Position numbers and translations under genes: made by a program
The notes under the pieces: model-generated
Database searches by the model: none
What the model was told of the DNA's origin: nothing
What the model saw: only the letters and a program-made list of their open reading frames with translations
Source: Nocardioides sp. Iso805N
GTDB taxonomy: Bacteria > Actinomycetota > Actinomycetes > Propionibacteriales > Nocardioidaceae
Length of the DNA: 64,000 nt
Assembly: GCF_000364605.1 (NCBI RefSeq)
Contig: NZ_KB822575.1
Location: forward strand, 730,237 to 794,236
Direction of reading: 5' to 3'
Part shown: positions 34,931-44,284 of the stretch, piece by piece
Position numbering within the stretch: the stretch's first letter is position 1
Layout of the letters: every line of letters begins with the position of its first letter

Positions 34931-36546
34931 ACGGCGTCGCCTTCGGGGTCTTCCTGTTCCTGTTCCTGGTCGTCACCGTGCTCGGCTTCGCCGCCGCGCG
35001 CTGGCGACGGGTGAGCCGGCTCGACAACCTGGACGAATGGGGCCTGGGCGGCCGCGGCTTCGGCACGTTCATCGCGTGGTTCCTGATCGGCGGCGACATC
35101 TACACCGCCTACACCTTCATCGCGGTGCCCGCGACGCTGTACGCCGGTAGTGCGACGGGGTTCTTCGCCGTTCCCTACACGATCATCATCTATCCGCTCG
35201 TGTTCGCGTTCATGCCGCGGCTGTGGTCGGTCTCGCACCGGCACGGCTACGTGACGCCGGCCGACTTCGTGGAGGGGCGCTACGGGTCGAAGGGCTTGGG
35301 ACTCGCGGTCGCCATCACCGGGATCGTCGCCACCATGCCCTACATCGCGCTGCAGCTGGTCGGCATGCAGGTGGTGCTGCAGGTGATGGGCCTGCAGAGC
35401 AACAGCGACAACTGGTTCGTCAAGGACCTGCCGCTGTTCGTCGCCTTCATCATCCTGGCGGCCTACACCTACTCCGCCGGACTGCGCGCTCCGGCGCTGA
35501 TCGCCTTCGTCAAGGACACGCTGATCTACGTCGTGATCATCGTGGCGGTGATCTACATCCCGCACCAGGTCGGCGGCTGGGGGCACATCTTCGAGACCGT
35601 GCAGAAGGGCTTCACCGACTTCAACACGCAGAACGCGGATGCGATCGCGGCGAAGCAGGCCGCTCCGAAGGCGATCATGCCGGGACCCACGGGCCACTGG
35701 GCCTACGCCTCGCTCGCGCTGGGATCCGCGCTCGCGCTGTTCATGTACCCGCACTCGGTCACCGGTGTGCTCTCCACCCGCAATCGCAGCGTGATCAGGC
35801 GCAACGCGGCGCTACTGCCGGCGTACTCCTTCCTGCTGGGGCTGCTCGCCCTGCTCGGTTTCGTGGCGATCGCCGCGGGCGTCAAGGTGGCCAACCCGCA
35901 GCAGTCGATCCCGCAGCTGTTCGAGAACCAGTTCCCGGCGTGGTTCGCAGGGGTCGCGTACGCCGCCATCGTGATCGGTGCGCTGGTGCCGGCGGCGATC
36001 ATGTCGATCGCTGCGGCGAACCTCTTCACCCGCAACATCTACAAGGCGTACCTGAAGCCCGCCGCCTCGCCGACCGAGGAGGCGAAGGTCGCCAAGCTGG
36101 TCTCACTGGTGGTCAAGTTCGGTGCGCTGCTGTTCGTGCTGGCGATGGACAAGAGCTTCGCGATCAACCTGCAGCTGCTCGGCGGGGTCTGGATCCTGCA
36201 GACGTTCCCGGCGATCGTGGCCGGGCTCTACACCCGCTGGTTCCACCGCTGGGCGCTGCTGCTGGCCTGGGCTGTCGCGATGGCCTACGGCACGATCACC
36301 GCCTACCGGACCGCCTCTCCGACCCAGCGCCACTTCGGCGGGTCGGTGGCGAACTTCCCGTTCACCAACACCGGGGTCTACATCGCGCTCACGGCGTTCG
36401 TGATCAACGTGGTGGTGGCGGTGCTGGCGACAGTGGTGCTCCGAGCGCTGCGCGTGCCGGATGGCGAGGATCGCACGGTCGCCAGCGACTACGTGGCCGA
36501 CCTGGGAGACGCGCATGTCGAGCCGGAGCTGAACCCGCTGACCTGA
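34927..36546 (+). CDS. Sodium:solute symporter (monocarboxylate type)
   Basis: 539-residue member of the SSS family with about 13 membrane helices. It has the SSS blocks WFLIGGDIYTAYTFIAVPAT, VSHRHGYVTPADFVEGRYGS and ANLFTRNIYKAYLKP. The pairing with DUF3311 and the sequence type point to acetate, propionate or pyruvate uptake (MctC/MctP group). GTG start within the stop of the partner gene. Expression from one promoter with a CRP-like site fits control by carbon status. Confidence 0.86.
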   Translation: MNGVAFGVFLFLFLVVTVLGFAAARWRRVSRLDNLDEWGLGGRGFGTFIAWFLIGGDIYTAYTFIAVPATLYAGSATGFFAVPYTIIIYPLVFAFMPRLWSVSHRHGYVTPADFVEGRYGSKGLGLAVAITGIVATMPYIALQLVGMQVVLQVMGLQSNSDNWFVKDLPLFVAFIILAAYTYSAGLRAPALIAFVKDTLIYVVIIVAVIYIPHQVGGWGHIFETVQKGFTDFNTQNADAIAAKQAAPKAIMPGPTGHWAYASLALGSALALFMYPHSVTGVLSTRNRSVIRRNAALLPAYSFLLGLLALLGFVAIAAGVKVANPQQSIPQLFENQFPAWFAGVAYAAIVIGALVPAAIMSIAAANLFTRNIYKAYLKPAASPTEEAKVAKLVSLVVKFGALLFVLAMDKSFAINLQLLGGVWILQTFPAIVAGLYTRWFHRWALLLAWAVAMAYGTITAYRTASPTQRHFGGSVANFPFTNTGVYIALTAFVINVVVAVLATVVLRALRVPDGEDRTVASDYVADLGDAHVEPELNPLT

Positions 36547-36577
36547 GTTGTGACTGCACGTTCGCCGCGTGCACGTT

Positions 36578-36613
36578 CGCCGAGCCTGTCGAGGCGCCTC
36601 GACAGGCTCGGCG
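36578..36613. repeat. Perfect 36-bp palindrome (dispersed repeat family)
   Basis: CGCCGAGCCTGTCGAGG is followed by CG and its exact reverse complement, making a 36-bp perfect palindrome between the convergent symporter and M3 peptidase genes. The same core occurs in the tandem repeat at 18382-18447 and in degenerate form near 18341 and 23091. It may act as a bidirectional terminator. Confidence 0.85.
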
Positions 36614-36631
36614 GACGGATCAGCCCGCCCG

Positions 36632-38569
36632 TCAGCGGGCGAGCCAGTCCGCGTATGCCGCGAACGTGAACGGCCGCCCCAGGAAGTCCTCGACCAGGTC
36701 GGCAGCATCCTTGGACCCGCCCGGGGCGAGCACGGTGTCGCGGTAGCGGCCGGCGACGTCGGTGTCGAAGAGGTTCTCGGGGTCGAAGGCACTGAAGAGG
36801 TCCTTCGCGATGACCAGCGACCACTGGTAGGTGTAGTAGGCCGAGGAGTAGCCGCCGAGGTGACCGAACGACGCGTAGAAGTGGGTGCCCTCCAGGTACG
36901 GGAACGGACCGTAGCGATCCATCAGCTCGACCATCCGTGCGGTGAGGTCGGCCGGCCGCTCCTGGTGGAACCAGTACGAGACGGCGGCATACATGGTCTG
37001 GGTCTGGGTCAGGTAGCCCTTGCCGAACTCCTCCGCGGCACGCATCTTGGCGACCAGCTCGCCCGGGATCGGCTCGCCCGCCTCGTTGGTGGCGAAGGAG
37101 GCCAGCACGGCCGGGTCCCACGCCCACTCCTCCAGCATCTGCGAAGGCGCCTCGACGAAGTCCCACTCCGTGGCCACGCCGGAGAACCGGGTCCACTCGC
37201 CCTGGCCGCCGAGCACGTGGTGCACCAGGTGGCCGAACTCGTGGAACAGCGTGACGACGTGGTCGTGCTCCATCAGGTGGCGACTGAAGTTGCAGACCAG
37301 CACCCCCTCCGCGACCGACTTGCCTGCCACACCGGGCGCGAGGTCGAACTGGGCCGCGTGCTTGTACTTCCCCTCGCGGGGATGCAGGTCCAGGTGGATC
37401 CGGCCCAGCCGCGCGCCGTCAAAGAGGCGCACCACGTCATAGGACGTCACCTCCTCGTGCCAGACCGGCGCATCGACCTCGTCGTACCTGACGCCGAAGA
37501 GTCGCCCCGTCACCTCCAGCAGGCCCGCGCGCACCTTGGCGAAGTCGAAGTAGGTGCGGACCAGCTGGGTGTCGAGGTCGAAGCGCTCGGCGAAGACCAG
37601 GTTGCGGTAGTAGCTGGCGTCGGCGAGAGCGACCCGCTCCGCGTCGGGTACGTCGCGGCGGTAGCGCTCGAGCAGGACGGCCAGGTCCCGCTCGCCCGGC
37701 TCGCGGGCGGCCTCGGCGATCTTCTCGACGAACACCGGGATCGCCTCGCCGGAGGCGATCATCTTCACCTCCGCGTCGAAGGAGGCCCAGTCGGGGTAGC
37801 CGAGCGTGGTGGCGTACTCGTGCCGGAGATCGAGCATCTCGTGCAGCACCGGGTCCGACGCCGGGTAGCCGCGGTTGAGGTAGACGCGGCGCAGGTCGGT
37901 CCGCAGCTCGGCGTCCTCGGCGTAGTCGAAGACCGGCAGCGAGTCCGGGTAGTCGGTGGTGATGGTGACCAGGCCGTCGTCGTCGACAGGGTGTGAGGCG
38001 ATGAAGTCGGCCGGCAGCCCACCGAGGCGGTCGGGCGAGACCCGCACCGTCCGTACGTCGTCGCGCGCGATCCGGGAGAACTCCTGGTCCAGCTCGAGGA
38101 GTCGCTCGTTGATCTCCTGAAGCCGGGCCCGGGTGGCGTCGTCCCGGTCCACGCCCGCCCGGCGGAAGTCGAGCAGGATCTTGTTGTGGAACCGCTCCGC
38201 CAGCGGGTCCAGACCGGTCATGTCCAGGCCGGCGAAGACGGCGTAGAGGCCGGCGTCCTGGGCGAGCGCTGTGGTGAGCCTCTGCACGCCGCTCTCCGCT
38301 GCCTCGGCCTCGGTGCGCACCGCCTCGACCGGATGCACGTTGGCGAGCAGGCTCGCCATGCCGGAGGTGCCGTGCAACGCCAGGGTCACGTCGTCCCAGA
38401 TCCGCAACGTTGCCAGCGCGTCCCGCGGCGGGTTGGTGCGGAGCTCTTCGGCGAGCTCCTCCGCGCGGGCCAAGGCCTGCTCGTAGCGTTGCCGGACCCA
38501 GGCCTCGGCGGACCCGGCGGACTCGGCGTCGGGCAGGACGAGGGGCTCGGGGGAGGTCGGCGACGTCAT
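36632..38569 (-). CDS. M3 family zinc metallopeptidase
   Basis: 645-residue cytoplasmic oligopeptidase of the thimet oligopeptidase / Dcp group. The zinc site HEFGH is at residues 443-447, inside TLFHEFGHLVHHVLGG, and a further family block, EGTHFYASFGHL, lies near the C-terminus. There is no signal peptide. Expected role: breakdown of short peptides. It is divergent from an MFS gene, with 97 bp between the starts. Confidence 0.9.
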   Translation of the reverse strand: MTSPTSPEPLVLPDAESAGSAEAWVRQRYEQALARAEELAEELRTNPPRDALATLRIWDDVTLALHGTSGMASLLANVHPVEAVRTEAEAAESGVQRLTTALAQDAGLYAVFAGLDMTGLDPLAERFHNKILLDFRRAGVDRDDATRARLQEINERLLELDQEFSRIARDDVRTVRVSPDRLGGLPADFIASHPVDDDGLVTITTDYPDSLPVFDYAEDAELRTDLRRVYLNRGYPASDPVLHEMLDLRHEYATTLGYPDWASFDAEVKMIASGEAIPVFVEKIAEAAREPGERDLAVLLERYRRDVPDAERVALADASYYRNLVFAERFDLDTQLVRTYFDFAKVRAGLLEVTGRLFGVRYDEVDAPVWHEEVTSYDVVRLFDGARLGRIHLDLHPREGKYKHAAQFDLAPGVAGKSVAEGVLVCNFSRHLMEHDHVVTLFHEFGHLVHHVLGGQGEWTRFSGVATEWDFVEAPSQMLEEWAWDPAVLASFATNEAGEPIPGELVAKMRAAEEFGKGYLTQTQTMYAAVSYWFHQERPADLTARMVELMDRYGPFPYLEGTHFYASFGHLGGYSSAYYTYQWSLVIAKDLFSAFDPENLFDTDVAGRYRDTVLAPGGSKDAADLVEDFLGRPFTFAAYADWLAR

Positions 38570-38666
38570 GGAGACACCCTGCCACGCCGGGAGATCGTGT
38601 TACCCCGGCCACGACCTCCGCCATCGATTCCGGGAGTAAAGCCGCCTCGACGTAAGTTGTGGCACC

Positions 38667-39953
38667 GTGGTCAACCTGCGCAGCCTCGTCGCCGACACCC
38701 GACCCCTGCGCCAACCACACGTCCGGCGGCTGTGGATCGCCATGATCGTGACGATGGTCGGCGCCCAGCTGACGGTCGTCGCGGTTCCCGCGCAGATCTA
38801 CGCCGACACCGGTTCCTCGGCGTACGTCGGGTTGACCGGCCTGTTCGGGCTGGTCCCCCTGGTGATCTTCGGCCTGTACGGCGGAGCGCTCTCCGACCAC
38901 TTCGACCGACGCCTGATGATGCTCATCTCGACGGTCGGCCTGATCGGCACCAGCGCGCTGTTCTGGCTACAGTCGGCGATGGGCAACTCCAACGTGTGGC
39001 TGCTGCTCAGCCTCTTCGCGGTGCAGCAGGCGTTCTTCGCGGTCAACTCCCCCACCCGCGCGGCGATGCTGCCCAAGCTGCTCTCCCCCGAGCTGCTTCC
39101 TGCAGCGAACTCGCTGTTCATGACGGTCATGCAGGCCGGCGCCATCGCCGGACCTCTCGTGGCCGGCGTGCTGATCCCGGTCACCGGCTACACCTACCTC
39201 TACCTCATCGACACCCTCACCCTCTTCGCCACGCTCTACGCCGTGGTGCTGCTGCCGAGGATGCCCGTCGAGGGCGCGGGCGCCAAGGTTCCGGGCCTGC
39301 GCTCCGTGCTGGACGGGTTCGTCTACCTGCGCACGCAGCCGGTGCTGCTGATGAGCTTCGTGGTCGACCTGATCGCGATGATCTTCGGCATGCCGCGCGC
39401 GCTCTACCCGCAGATCGCGCACGAGTCCTTCCTCGGTCCCGCCGACGGTGGCATCGCCTTCGCGCTGCTCTTCGCCGCGATTCCGGCCGGCTCGGTCGTC
39501 GGCGGTGTCCTGTCGGGGTGGATGTCGCGGGTGGAGCGCCAGGGCCTGATCGTGCTCGGCTGCATCACGGTGTGGGGCGCTGGCATCGCACTGTTCGGCG
39601 CGACCCTGTGGGTGACCCCCAACCTGCGCATCCCGATGCTGATCCTCGGCCTGTTCTTCCAGATGGTCGCCGGCGCCGCCGACGTGGCCTCGGCAGCGAT
39701 CCGCGGCTCGATCCTGCAGTCCGCAGCCGACGACAACGTCCGCGGCCGACTCCAGGGTGTCTTCACCGTGGTGGTGGCCGGCGGGCCCCGGATCGCCGAC
39801 GTCGTGCACGGCGGCGCGGCGGCGGTGGTCGGCACCGCGGCGACCACCTTCGGTGGCGGCGTGCTGGTGATCGTCGGCATGGCGCTGTGCGCGGTGCTGG
39901 CGCCGACGTTCGTGGCCTACCGGGTCAAGCGACCGGATCCGCTCAACGTCTGA
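38667..39953 (+). CDS. MFS transporter (EntS/MFS_3-like exporter)
   Basis: 428 residues with 12 predicted membrane helices and the MFS loop motif GALSDHFDRRLMM after helix 2. The N-terminal pattern (PLRQPHVRRLWIAMIVTMVGAQLTVVAVPAQIYADTGSS) resembles enterobactin-exporter-like MFS_3 proteins. Substrate unknown. GTG start; TAAGTT (38653-38658) ends 8 bases upstream with no Shine-Dalgarno, so probably leaderless. Confidence 0.85.
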   Translation: MVNLRSLVADTRPLRQPHVRRLWIAMIVTMVGAQLTVVAVPAQIYADTGSSAYVGLTGLFGLVPLVIFGLYGGALSDHFDRRLMMLISTVGLIGTSALFWLQSAMGNSNVWLLLSLFAVQQAFFAVNSPTRAAMLPKLLSPELLPAANSLFMTVMQAGAIAGPLVAGVLIPVTGYTYLYLIDTLTLFATLYAVVLLPRMPVEGAGAKVPGLRSVLDGFVYLRTQPVLLMSFVVDLIAMIFGMPRALYPQIAHESFLGPADGGIAFALLFAAIPAGSVVGGVLSGWMSRVERQGLIVLGCITVWGAGIALFGATLWVTPNLRIPMLILGLFFQMVAGAADVASAAIRGSILQSAADDNVRGRLQGVFTVVVAGGPRIADVVHGGAAAVVGTAATTFGGGVLVIVGMALCAVLAPTFVAYRVKRPDPLNV

Positions 39954-39962
39954 GTCGAGCGA

Positions 39963-40475
39963 TCAGACGCCGGCGCGCTCCACGATGCCGCGCACGTAGT
40001 TGGCCTGGCCGAGGTGCTGGGCATCGTCCTCGAGCACCGAGACCAGCCGTACGCCGAGGGTCACCGGCGGGTCCCAGCGATCGTCGACCACCTTGTCCAG
40101 CTCGGTGTCGACGACCGCCTCCAGGTAGCGCAGCGTGGCCTCGTGGGTGGCGCGCAGGTAGTCGGCCAGCAGCTCGGCGCTGGCCCGCACCTGGCCCACC
40201 TCGTCCGAGCTCTGCCCGTAGCCGGTCGCGCCGACGTCGAACGGCAGCCCGAACCTCTCGGCGTACCCCTGCGCGGTCCAGACCTGCTCGTGACCGGCGA
40301 CGTCGGCGACCTGGGCGTCCTGGACGCGGGCCAGGTGCCAGACCAGCCAGGAGATGGTGTTCGCCTCCGGGTCGACCCGGTAGGTGAGCTGGGCGTCGGT
40401 GAGACCGTCGATGACGGCCGTGCCACCCTCCGCGATGCGCCCGAAGGCGTCCTTGAGCAGCTGTGCAGGACTCAT
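39963..40475 (-). CDS. DinB/DUF664 family protein
   Basis: 170-residue four-helix DinB-like protein. The segment ISWLVWHLARVQDAQ supplies the first His, and ATLRYLEAVVD and DDAQHLGQANYVRG supply the later ones of the usual metal-binding His triad. Family members are putative metal-dependent or thiol-transferase enzymes. ATG 40475 is preferred; minus-strand TACCGT ends 7 bases upstream (leaderless). It is divergent from an F420-type oxidoreductase. Confidence 0.83.
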   Translation of the reverse strand: MSPAQLLKDAFGRIAEGGTAVIDGLTDAQLTYRVDPEANTISWLVWHLARVQDAQVADVAGHEQVWTAQGYAERFGLPFDVGATGYGQSSDEVGQVRASAELLADYLRATHEATLRYLEAVVDTELDKVVDDRWDPPVTLGVRLVSVLEDDAQHLGQANYVRGIVERAGV

Positions 40476-40509
40476 GTCCCTGACGGTAGCGCGGGGGTAC
40501 AGGGGCGGC

Positions 40510-41499
40510 ATGACGAACTTCGGCTACACCCTGATGACCGAGCAGAGCGGGCCACGCGAGCTGGTGGGCTACGCGCAGCGCGCCGAGGAGGTCGGCTTCG
40601 ACTTCCTGCAGAGCAGCGACCACTACTCGCCCTGGCTGACCGAGCAGGGACATGCGCCGTACGCCTGGGCGGTGCTGGCCGCCGTCGCGCAGGCCACCTC
40701 GCGGATCGGCCTGATGACCTACGTGACCTGCCCGACCATGCGCTACCACCCGGCGGTGGTGGCGCAGAAGGCCGCGACCCTCGGGCTGCTCAGCGAGGGG
40801 CGGTTCACCCTGGGCCTGGGCAGCGGCGAGAACCTCAACGAGCACACCATCGGCGTCGGCTGGCCCGGCCTGGAGACCCGGCAGGACATGCTGACCGAGG
40901 CCATCGAGGTGATCCGGGCGCTCTTCGCCGGCGATCTGGTGACCTATCGTGGCGAGCACTTCGACGTCGACTCCGCCCGGCTGTGGGACCTGCCCGAGGA
41001 GACGGTGCGGATCGCCATCGCGTGTGCCGGTGAGCGGGCGGTCGAGGCGTTCGCACCGTACGGCGACGATCTCATCGCCGTGGAGCCGGAGGGGCAGCTC
41101 GTGTCCGCCTGGAACGCCCAGCCCGACGCGCTGGAGATCGGCTCCGGAGCCCGGGCGATCGGGCAGATCCCGATCTGCTGGGATCGCTCCGAGGAGGCGG
41201 CGATCGAGCGGGCGCACCGGGAGTTCCGCTGGTTCGGTGGCGGCTGGAGCGTCAACGCGGACCTGCCCACGACGGCCGGCTTCTCGGCGGCCAGCCAGTT
41301 CGTCAGGCCCGAGGATGTCGCCGGCTCGATCCCCTGCGGACCCGACCTCGACCGGATCGTGGAGGCGGTGAGCGCCTTCTGGTCGGCCGGGTTCACCGAC
41401 ATCGGGCTGGTGCAGGTGGGAGACGAGGGACAGCAGCGGTTCCTGGACGAGGCTGCGGGTCCGCTGCTGGAGCGGCTCCGGGCCGCAGCGCCGTCCTGA
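40510..41499 (+). CDS. LLM class F420-dependent oxidoreductase (FGD-like)
   Basis: 329-residue luciferase-like barrel protein of the F420 branch, similar in layout to F420-dependent glucose-6-phosphate dehydrogenase. FGYTLMTEQSG, DFLQSSDHYSPW, LMTYVTCPTMRYHPAVVAQKAATLGLLSEGRFTLGLGSGENLNEH, and GPDLDRIVEAVSAFWSAGFT. AGGGGCGG precedes the ATG. The reductant F420 is inferred from the family; the substrate is unknown. An ECF41 sigma factor follows on the same strand. Confidence 0.86.
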   Translation: MTNFGYTLMTEQSGPRELVGYAQRAEEVGFDFLQSSDHYSPWLTEQGHAPYAWAVLAAVAQATSRIGLMTYVTCPTMRYHPAVVAQKAATLGLLSEGRFTLGLGSGENLNEHTIGVGWPGLETRQDMLTEAIEVIRALFAGDLVTYRGEHFDVDSARLWDLPEETVRIAIACAGERAVEAFAPYGDDLIAVEPEGQLVSAWNAQPDALEIGSGARAIGQIPICWDRSEEAAIERAHREFRWFGGGWSVNADLPTTAGFSAASQFVRPEDVAGSIPCGPDLDRIVEAVSAFWSAGFTDIGLVQVGDEGQQRFLDEAAGPLLERLRAAAPS

Positions 41500-41521
41500 C
41501 GTGTCCCGTCCTGAGGTGTGA

Positions 41522-41548
41522 TGTCACGTTTCGCTCCGCTCGTCCGTC
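41522..41548 (+). promoter_or_regulatory. ECF41-type promoter (autoregulatory)
   Basis: TGTCACG (41522-41528), 16 bp, CGTC (41545-41548). This matches the TGTCACA/CGTC consensus described for ECF41 sigma factors, one mismatch in the -35. The -10 lies 9 bp before the ATG of the sigma gene itself, so the factor probably transcribes its own gene as a nearly leaderless message. Confidence 0.7.
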
Positions 41549-41557
41549 GAGGACGAT

Positions 41558-42451
41558 ATGAGCGTGAACGAGAGCGAGCTCGGAGCCCGGTTCGAGACGG
41601 AGCGACCGCGACTGCTGGCCATCGCCGGCCGGATCCTCGGGTCGCCGGTCGGCGCCGAGGACGTCGTGCAGGAGGCGTGGCTGCGGCTGGGCGGGTCGAT
41701 CTCGACCGGCTCCACCCCGGAGGGGCCGGACAACGTCGCCGCCTGGCTGACCACCGCCGTGACCCGGCTGTGCCTGGACCAGCTGCGCAGCCGCCGGCAC
41801 GTGCAGCCGACCGACGAGCTGCCCGAGGAGCCGGACCCGGCTGCCGGGCCCGAGGCGGACGCGATCCTGGCCGACCGCGTGGACGCGGCGATGCTGGTCG
41901 TCCTGCACACGCTCTCCCCGATCGAGCGGGTCGCCTTCGTGCTGCACGACCTGTTCGGCGTGCCGTTCGACGAAGTGGCCGCGACCCTCGGCCGGTCGGA
42001 CGCGGCAGTGCGCCAGCTGGCGTCACGGGCGCGGCGCCGGCTGCGAGGTGCGGACCTGGAGGCGGAGCGGCGCGAGCACGGCGCAGTCGTCGACGCGTTC
42101 CTGGATGCCGCGCGCGGCGGCGACCTGCCCCGGCTGCTGTCGTTGCTCGCCCCCGACGTCGCCCTGCACGCCGACCAGGCGGGAGCGGCGATGGGTGCCG
42201 ACGTACGGGTGGGTCAGGAGGCCGTCGCGGACCGGTTCAACGGCGCGCGCGGGGCGATGCCGGTCACCGTCGACGGCTGGGCCAACGCGGCCTGGGTGCA
42301 CCACCGCGAGGTCAAGGTGGCGTTCCTGTTCACCGTGGTCGACGGGCTGATCACCGACATCGACATGGTCGCGGACGGCGCCTCGCTGGAGCTGATGGAC
42401 ATCTCCGGTACGTCGAACCCGAACACCGGCCACTCGACCGACGCGAACTGA
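41558..42451 (+). CDS. ECF41-type RNA polymerase sigma factor (SigJ-like)
   Basis: 297 residues. Sigma region 2 (ILGSPVGAEDVVQEAWLR) and region 4 (LSPIERVAFVLHDLFGVPFD, then LGRSDAAVRQLASRARRRL) are joined by a linker with DELPEEP. The C-terminal extension of about 110 residues is a SnoaL/NTF2-like domain, which in ECF41 factors modulates activity in place of an anti-sigma factor. The extension motif usually DGGGR reads DQAGA. The usual partner gene (carboxymuconolactone decarboxylase-like or other oxidoreductase) is not downstream; an F420-type oxidoreductase lies upstream. Confidence 0.9.
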   Translation: MSVNESELGARFETERPRLLAIAGRILGSPVGAEDVVQEAWLRLGGSISTGSTPEGPDNVAAWLTTAVTRLCLDQLRSRRHVQPTDELPEEPDPAAGPEADAILADRVDAAMLVVLHTLSPIERVAFVLHDLFGVPFDEVAATLGRSDAAVRQLASRARRRLRGADLEAERREHGAVVDAFLDAARGGDLPRLLSLLAPDVALHADQAGAAMGADVRVGQEAVADRFNGARGAMPVTVDGWANAAWVHHREVKVAFLFTVVDGLITDIDMVADGASLELMDISGTSNPNTGHSTDAN

Positions 42452-42455
42452 CCTC

Positions 42456-43367
42456 TCAACCCGCCGAAAGTGACATCTCGGCAGCGATCTGGGCACCGAG
42501 CCTCGCGTTCGCCTTCACCAGCGCGATGTTGGCCGTCAGCGAGGCCCCACCGGTGATCTCCACGATCCGCCCCAGCAGGTAGGGGGTGACGTCCTTCCCG
42601 GTCACGCCGAGACGGTCGGCGTCGCCGAGCGCCTGCTCGATGATGACGCCGATCTCCTCGGCCGGGATCTCGTCCTCGACCGGGATCGGGTTGGCCACCA
42701 CCACCCCGCCGGGCAGGCCGAGCGACCACTTGGCGGCAAGCACGGCGGCGACCTCGGTGGGACCATCGACGCGCATCGGGGCGGCGAAGCCGGACGAGCG
42801 GGAGTAGAACGACGGGAACTCGTCGGCTCCGTTGACCAGGACCGGCACGCCCAGGGTCTCCAGTGTCTCCAGGGTCAGGCCGATGTCCAGGATCGACTTC
42901 ACGCCCGCCGAGACCACGGCGACCGAGGTCTGGCCGAGCTCGGTGAGGTCGGCGGAGATGTCGAAGGAGGTGGCAGCACCTCGATGCACGCCGCCCAGAC
43001 CGCCGGTGACGAAGACCCGGATGCCGGCGAGGGAGGCCAGCCGCATCGTCGAGGCCACCGTGGTGGCGCCGTGCTGGCCGCGCGCCACGACGTACGGGAG
43101 GTCGCGCACGCTGACCTTGACCACGTCGGGCGAGGAGCCGAGCAGCTCGAGCTCGGCATCCGAGAGCCCGATCTTCGGCACGCCACCCAGGACGGCGATG
43201 GTCGCCGGCACCGCGCCACCGGCACGCACGATCGCCTCGACCTCGCGGGCCATCGCGACGTTCTGCGGATAGGGCATGCCGTGGCTGATGATGGTCGACT
43301 CCAGGGCCACCACCGGCCGGTCGGCGGCGAGCGCGTCCTGGACCTCGGGGGCGATCTCGACGTTCAC
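42456..43367 (-). CDS. psuG: Pseudouridine-5'-phosphate glycosidase
   Basis: 303 residues. It splits pseudouridine 5'-phosphate into uracil and ribose 5-phosphate. Family blocks: ALESTIISHGMPYPQN, ATIAVLGGVPKIGL, VTGGLGGVHRGA, and the catalytic Lys157 in SAGVKSILDIGLTLE, with LVNGADEFPSFYSR. Full length and intact. Its start overlaps the kinase stop by 4 bp, so kinase and glycosidase should be made together. Confidence 0.95.
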   Translation of the reverse strand: MNVEIAPEVQDALAADRPVVALESTIISHGMPYPQNVAMAREVEAIVRAGGAVPATIAVLGGVPKIGLSDAELELLGSSPDVVKVSVRDLPYVVARGQHGATTVASTMRLASLAGIRVFVTGGLGGVHRGAATSFDISADLTELGQTSVAVVSAGVKSILDIGLTLETLETLGVPVLVNGADEFPSFYSRSSGFAAPMRVDGPTEVAAVLAAKWSLGLPGGVVVANPIPVEDEIPAEEIGVIIEQALGDADRLGVTGKDVTPYLLGRIVEITGGASLTANIALVKANARLGAQIAAEMSLSAG

Positions 43368-44284
43368 AGCATGCTCCTGATCAGCTCATCGGACAGGTCG
43401 GTGCGCACGGTCGAGCGCGAGGTGATGGTGAGCGCCGCGGCCGCGTGCCCGTAGCGCGCGGCCGCCAGTGGATCCTCGCCGCGCAGCAGCGCATGGCAGA
43501 AGGCGCCGAGCATCGCGTCGCCAGCCCCGGTCACGTCGATCGGATCCACCTCCGGCGCGCTCAGCGGGAACCGGCCGTCGGGACCGTCGAGGATCGAGCC
43601 GTCCCGCCCCAGCCGCACCCACACAGCAGGTACGCCGAGGGCATGGAGCCGCTCGATCGCGTGATCCACCTGCGCCAGGGTGCGGGTGGGCAGCCCGGTC
43701 AGCGCCGACAGCTCCGCCTGGTTGGGGGTGACCAGGTCGATGCCGTGGCCGACGGCCGAGCGCAGCCGCTCGGCCTTCGGCACGCTGACCGGGTCGAGGA
43801 TCACCGTCACCTGCGCGTCCCGGGCGACCTCGACAGCGTGCTCGACCGTCGCGGGCAGCAGGTTGCCGTCGAGCACCAGCAGAGCGGCACCGCGGATCAG
43901 GCCGGCGGCCGCCTCCACGGCCAGCGGGGAGATCTGGTCGGTGGCTGCCATGTCGGCCACCGCCACGACGAGCTCGCCGGTGGGCGAGAGGATCGCGGCG
44001 TACGTGCCGGTGGGCACCGGGCGCTGTCGCACGTGGGCGACCTCGACGCCTGCCTCATCGGTGTGGGCGAGCAGCTCCACGCCGAGCGGGTCGTCGCCGA
44101 CCGCGGAGATCAGGTGGCAGGGGGTGCCGAGCCGGGCGATCACCTCGGCGATGTTGCGGCCCACGCCGCCCGGCGAGAGCTGCGAGGAGCCGGGATTGCT
44201 GCTGCCCAGCACCAGGTCGGTCGTCGACTGGGCGTGCAGGTCCATATTGGCGCCGCCGATGACGACGACGTAAGGATCACCCAT
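43364..44284 (-). CDS. psuK: PfkB family carbohydrate kinase, pseudouridine kinase
   Basis: 306-residue ribokinase-type kinase. The N-terminus (VVVIGGANMDLHAQS) and GGVGRNIAEVIARLG are of the nucleoside kinase type. The anion hole and catalytic Asp lie in IDVTGAGDAMLGAF. Linkage to psuG identifies pseudouridine as the likely substrate. The open frame extends upstream, but ATG 44284 gives family length and overlaps the TetR stop by 8 bp. Confidence 0.9.
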   Translation of the reverse strand: MGDPYVVVIGGANMDLHAQSTTDLVLGSSNPGSSQLSPGGVGRNIAEVIARLGTPCHLISAVGDDPLGVELLAHTDEAGVEVAHVRQRPVPTGTYAAILSPTGELVVAVADMAATDQISPLAVEAAAGLIRGAALLVLDGNLLPATVEHAVEVARDAQVTVILDPVSVPKAERLRSAVGHGIDLVTPNQAELSALTGLPTRTLAQVDHAIERLHALGVPAVWVRLGRDGSILDGPDGRFPLSAPEVDPIDVTGAGDAMLGAFCHALLRGEDPLAAARYGHAAAALTITSRSTVRTDLSDELIRSML

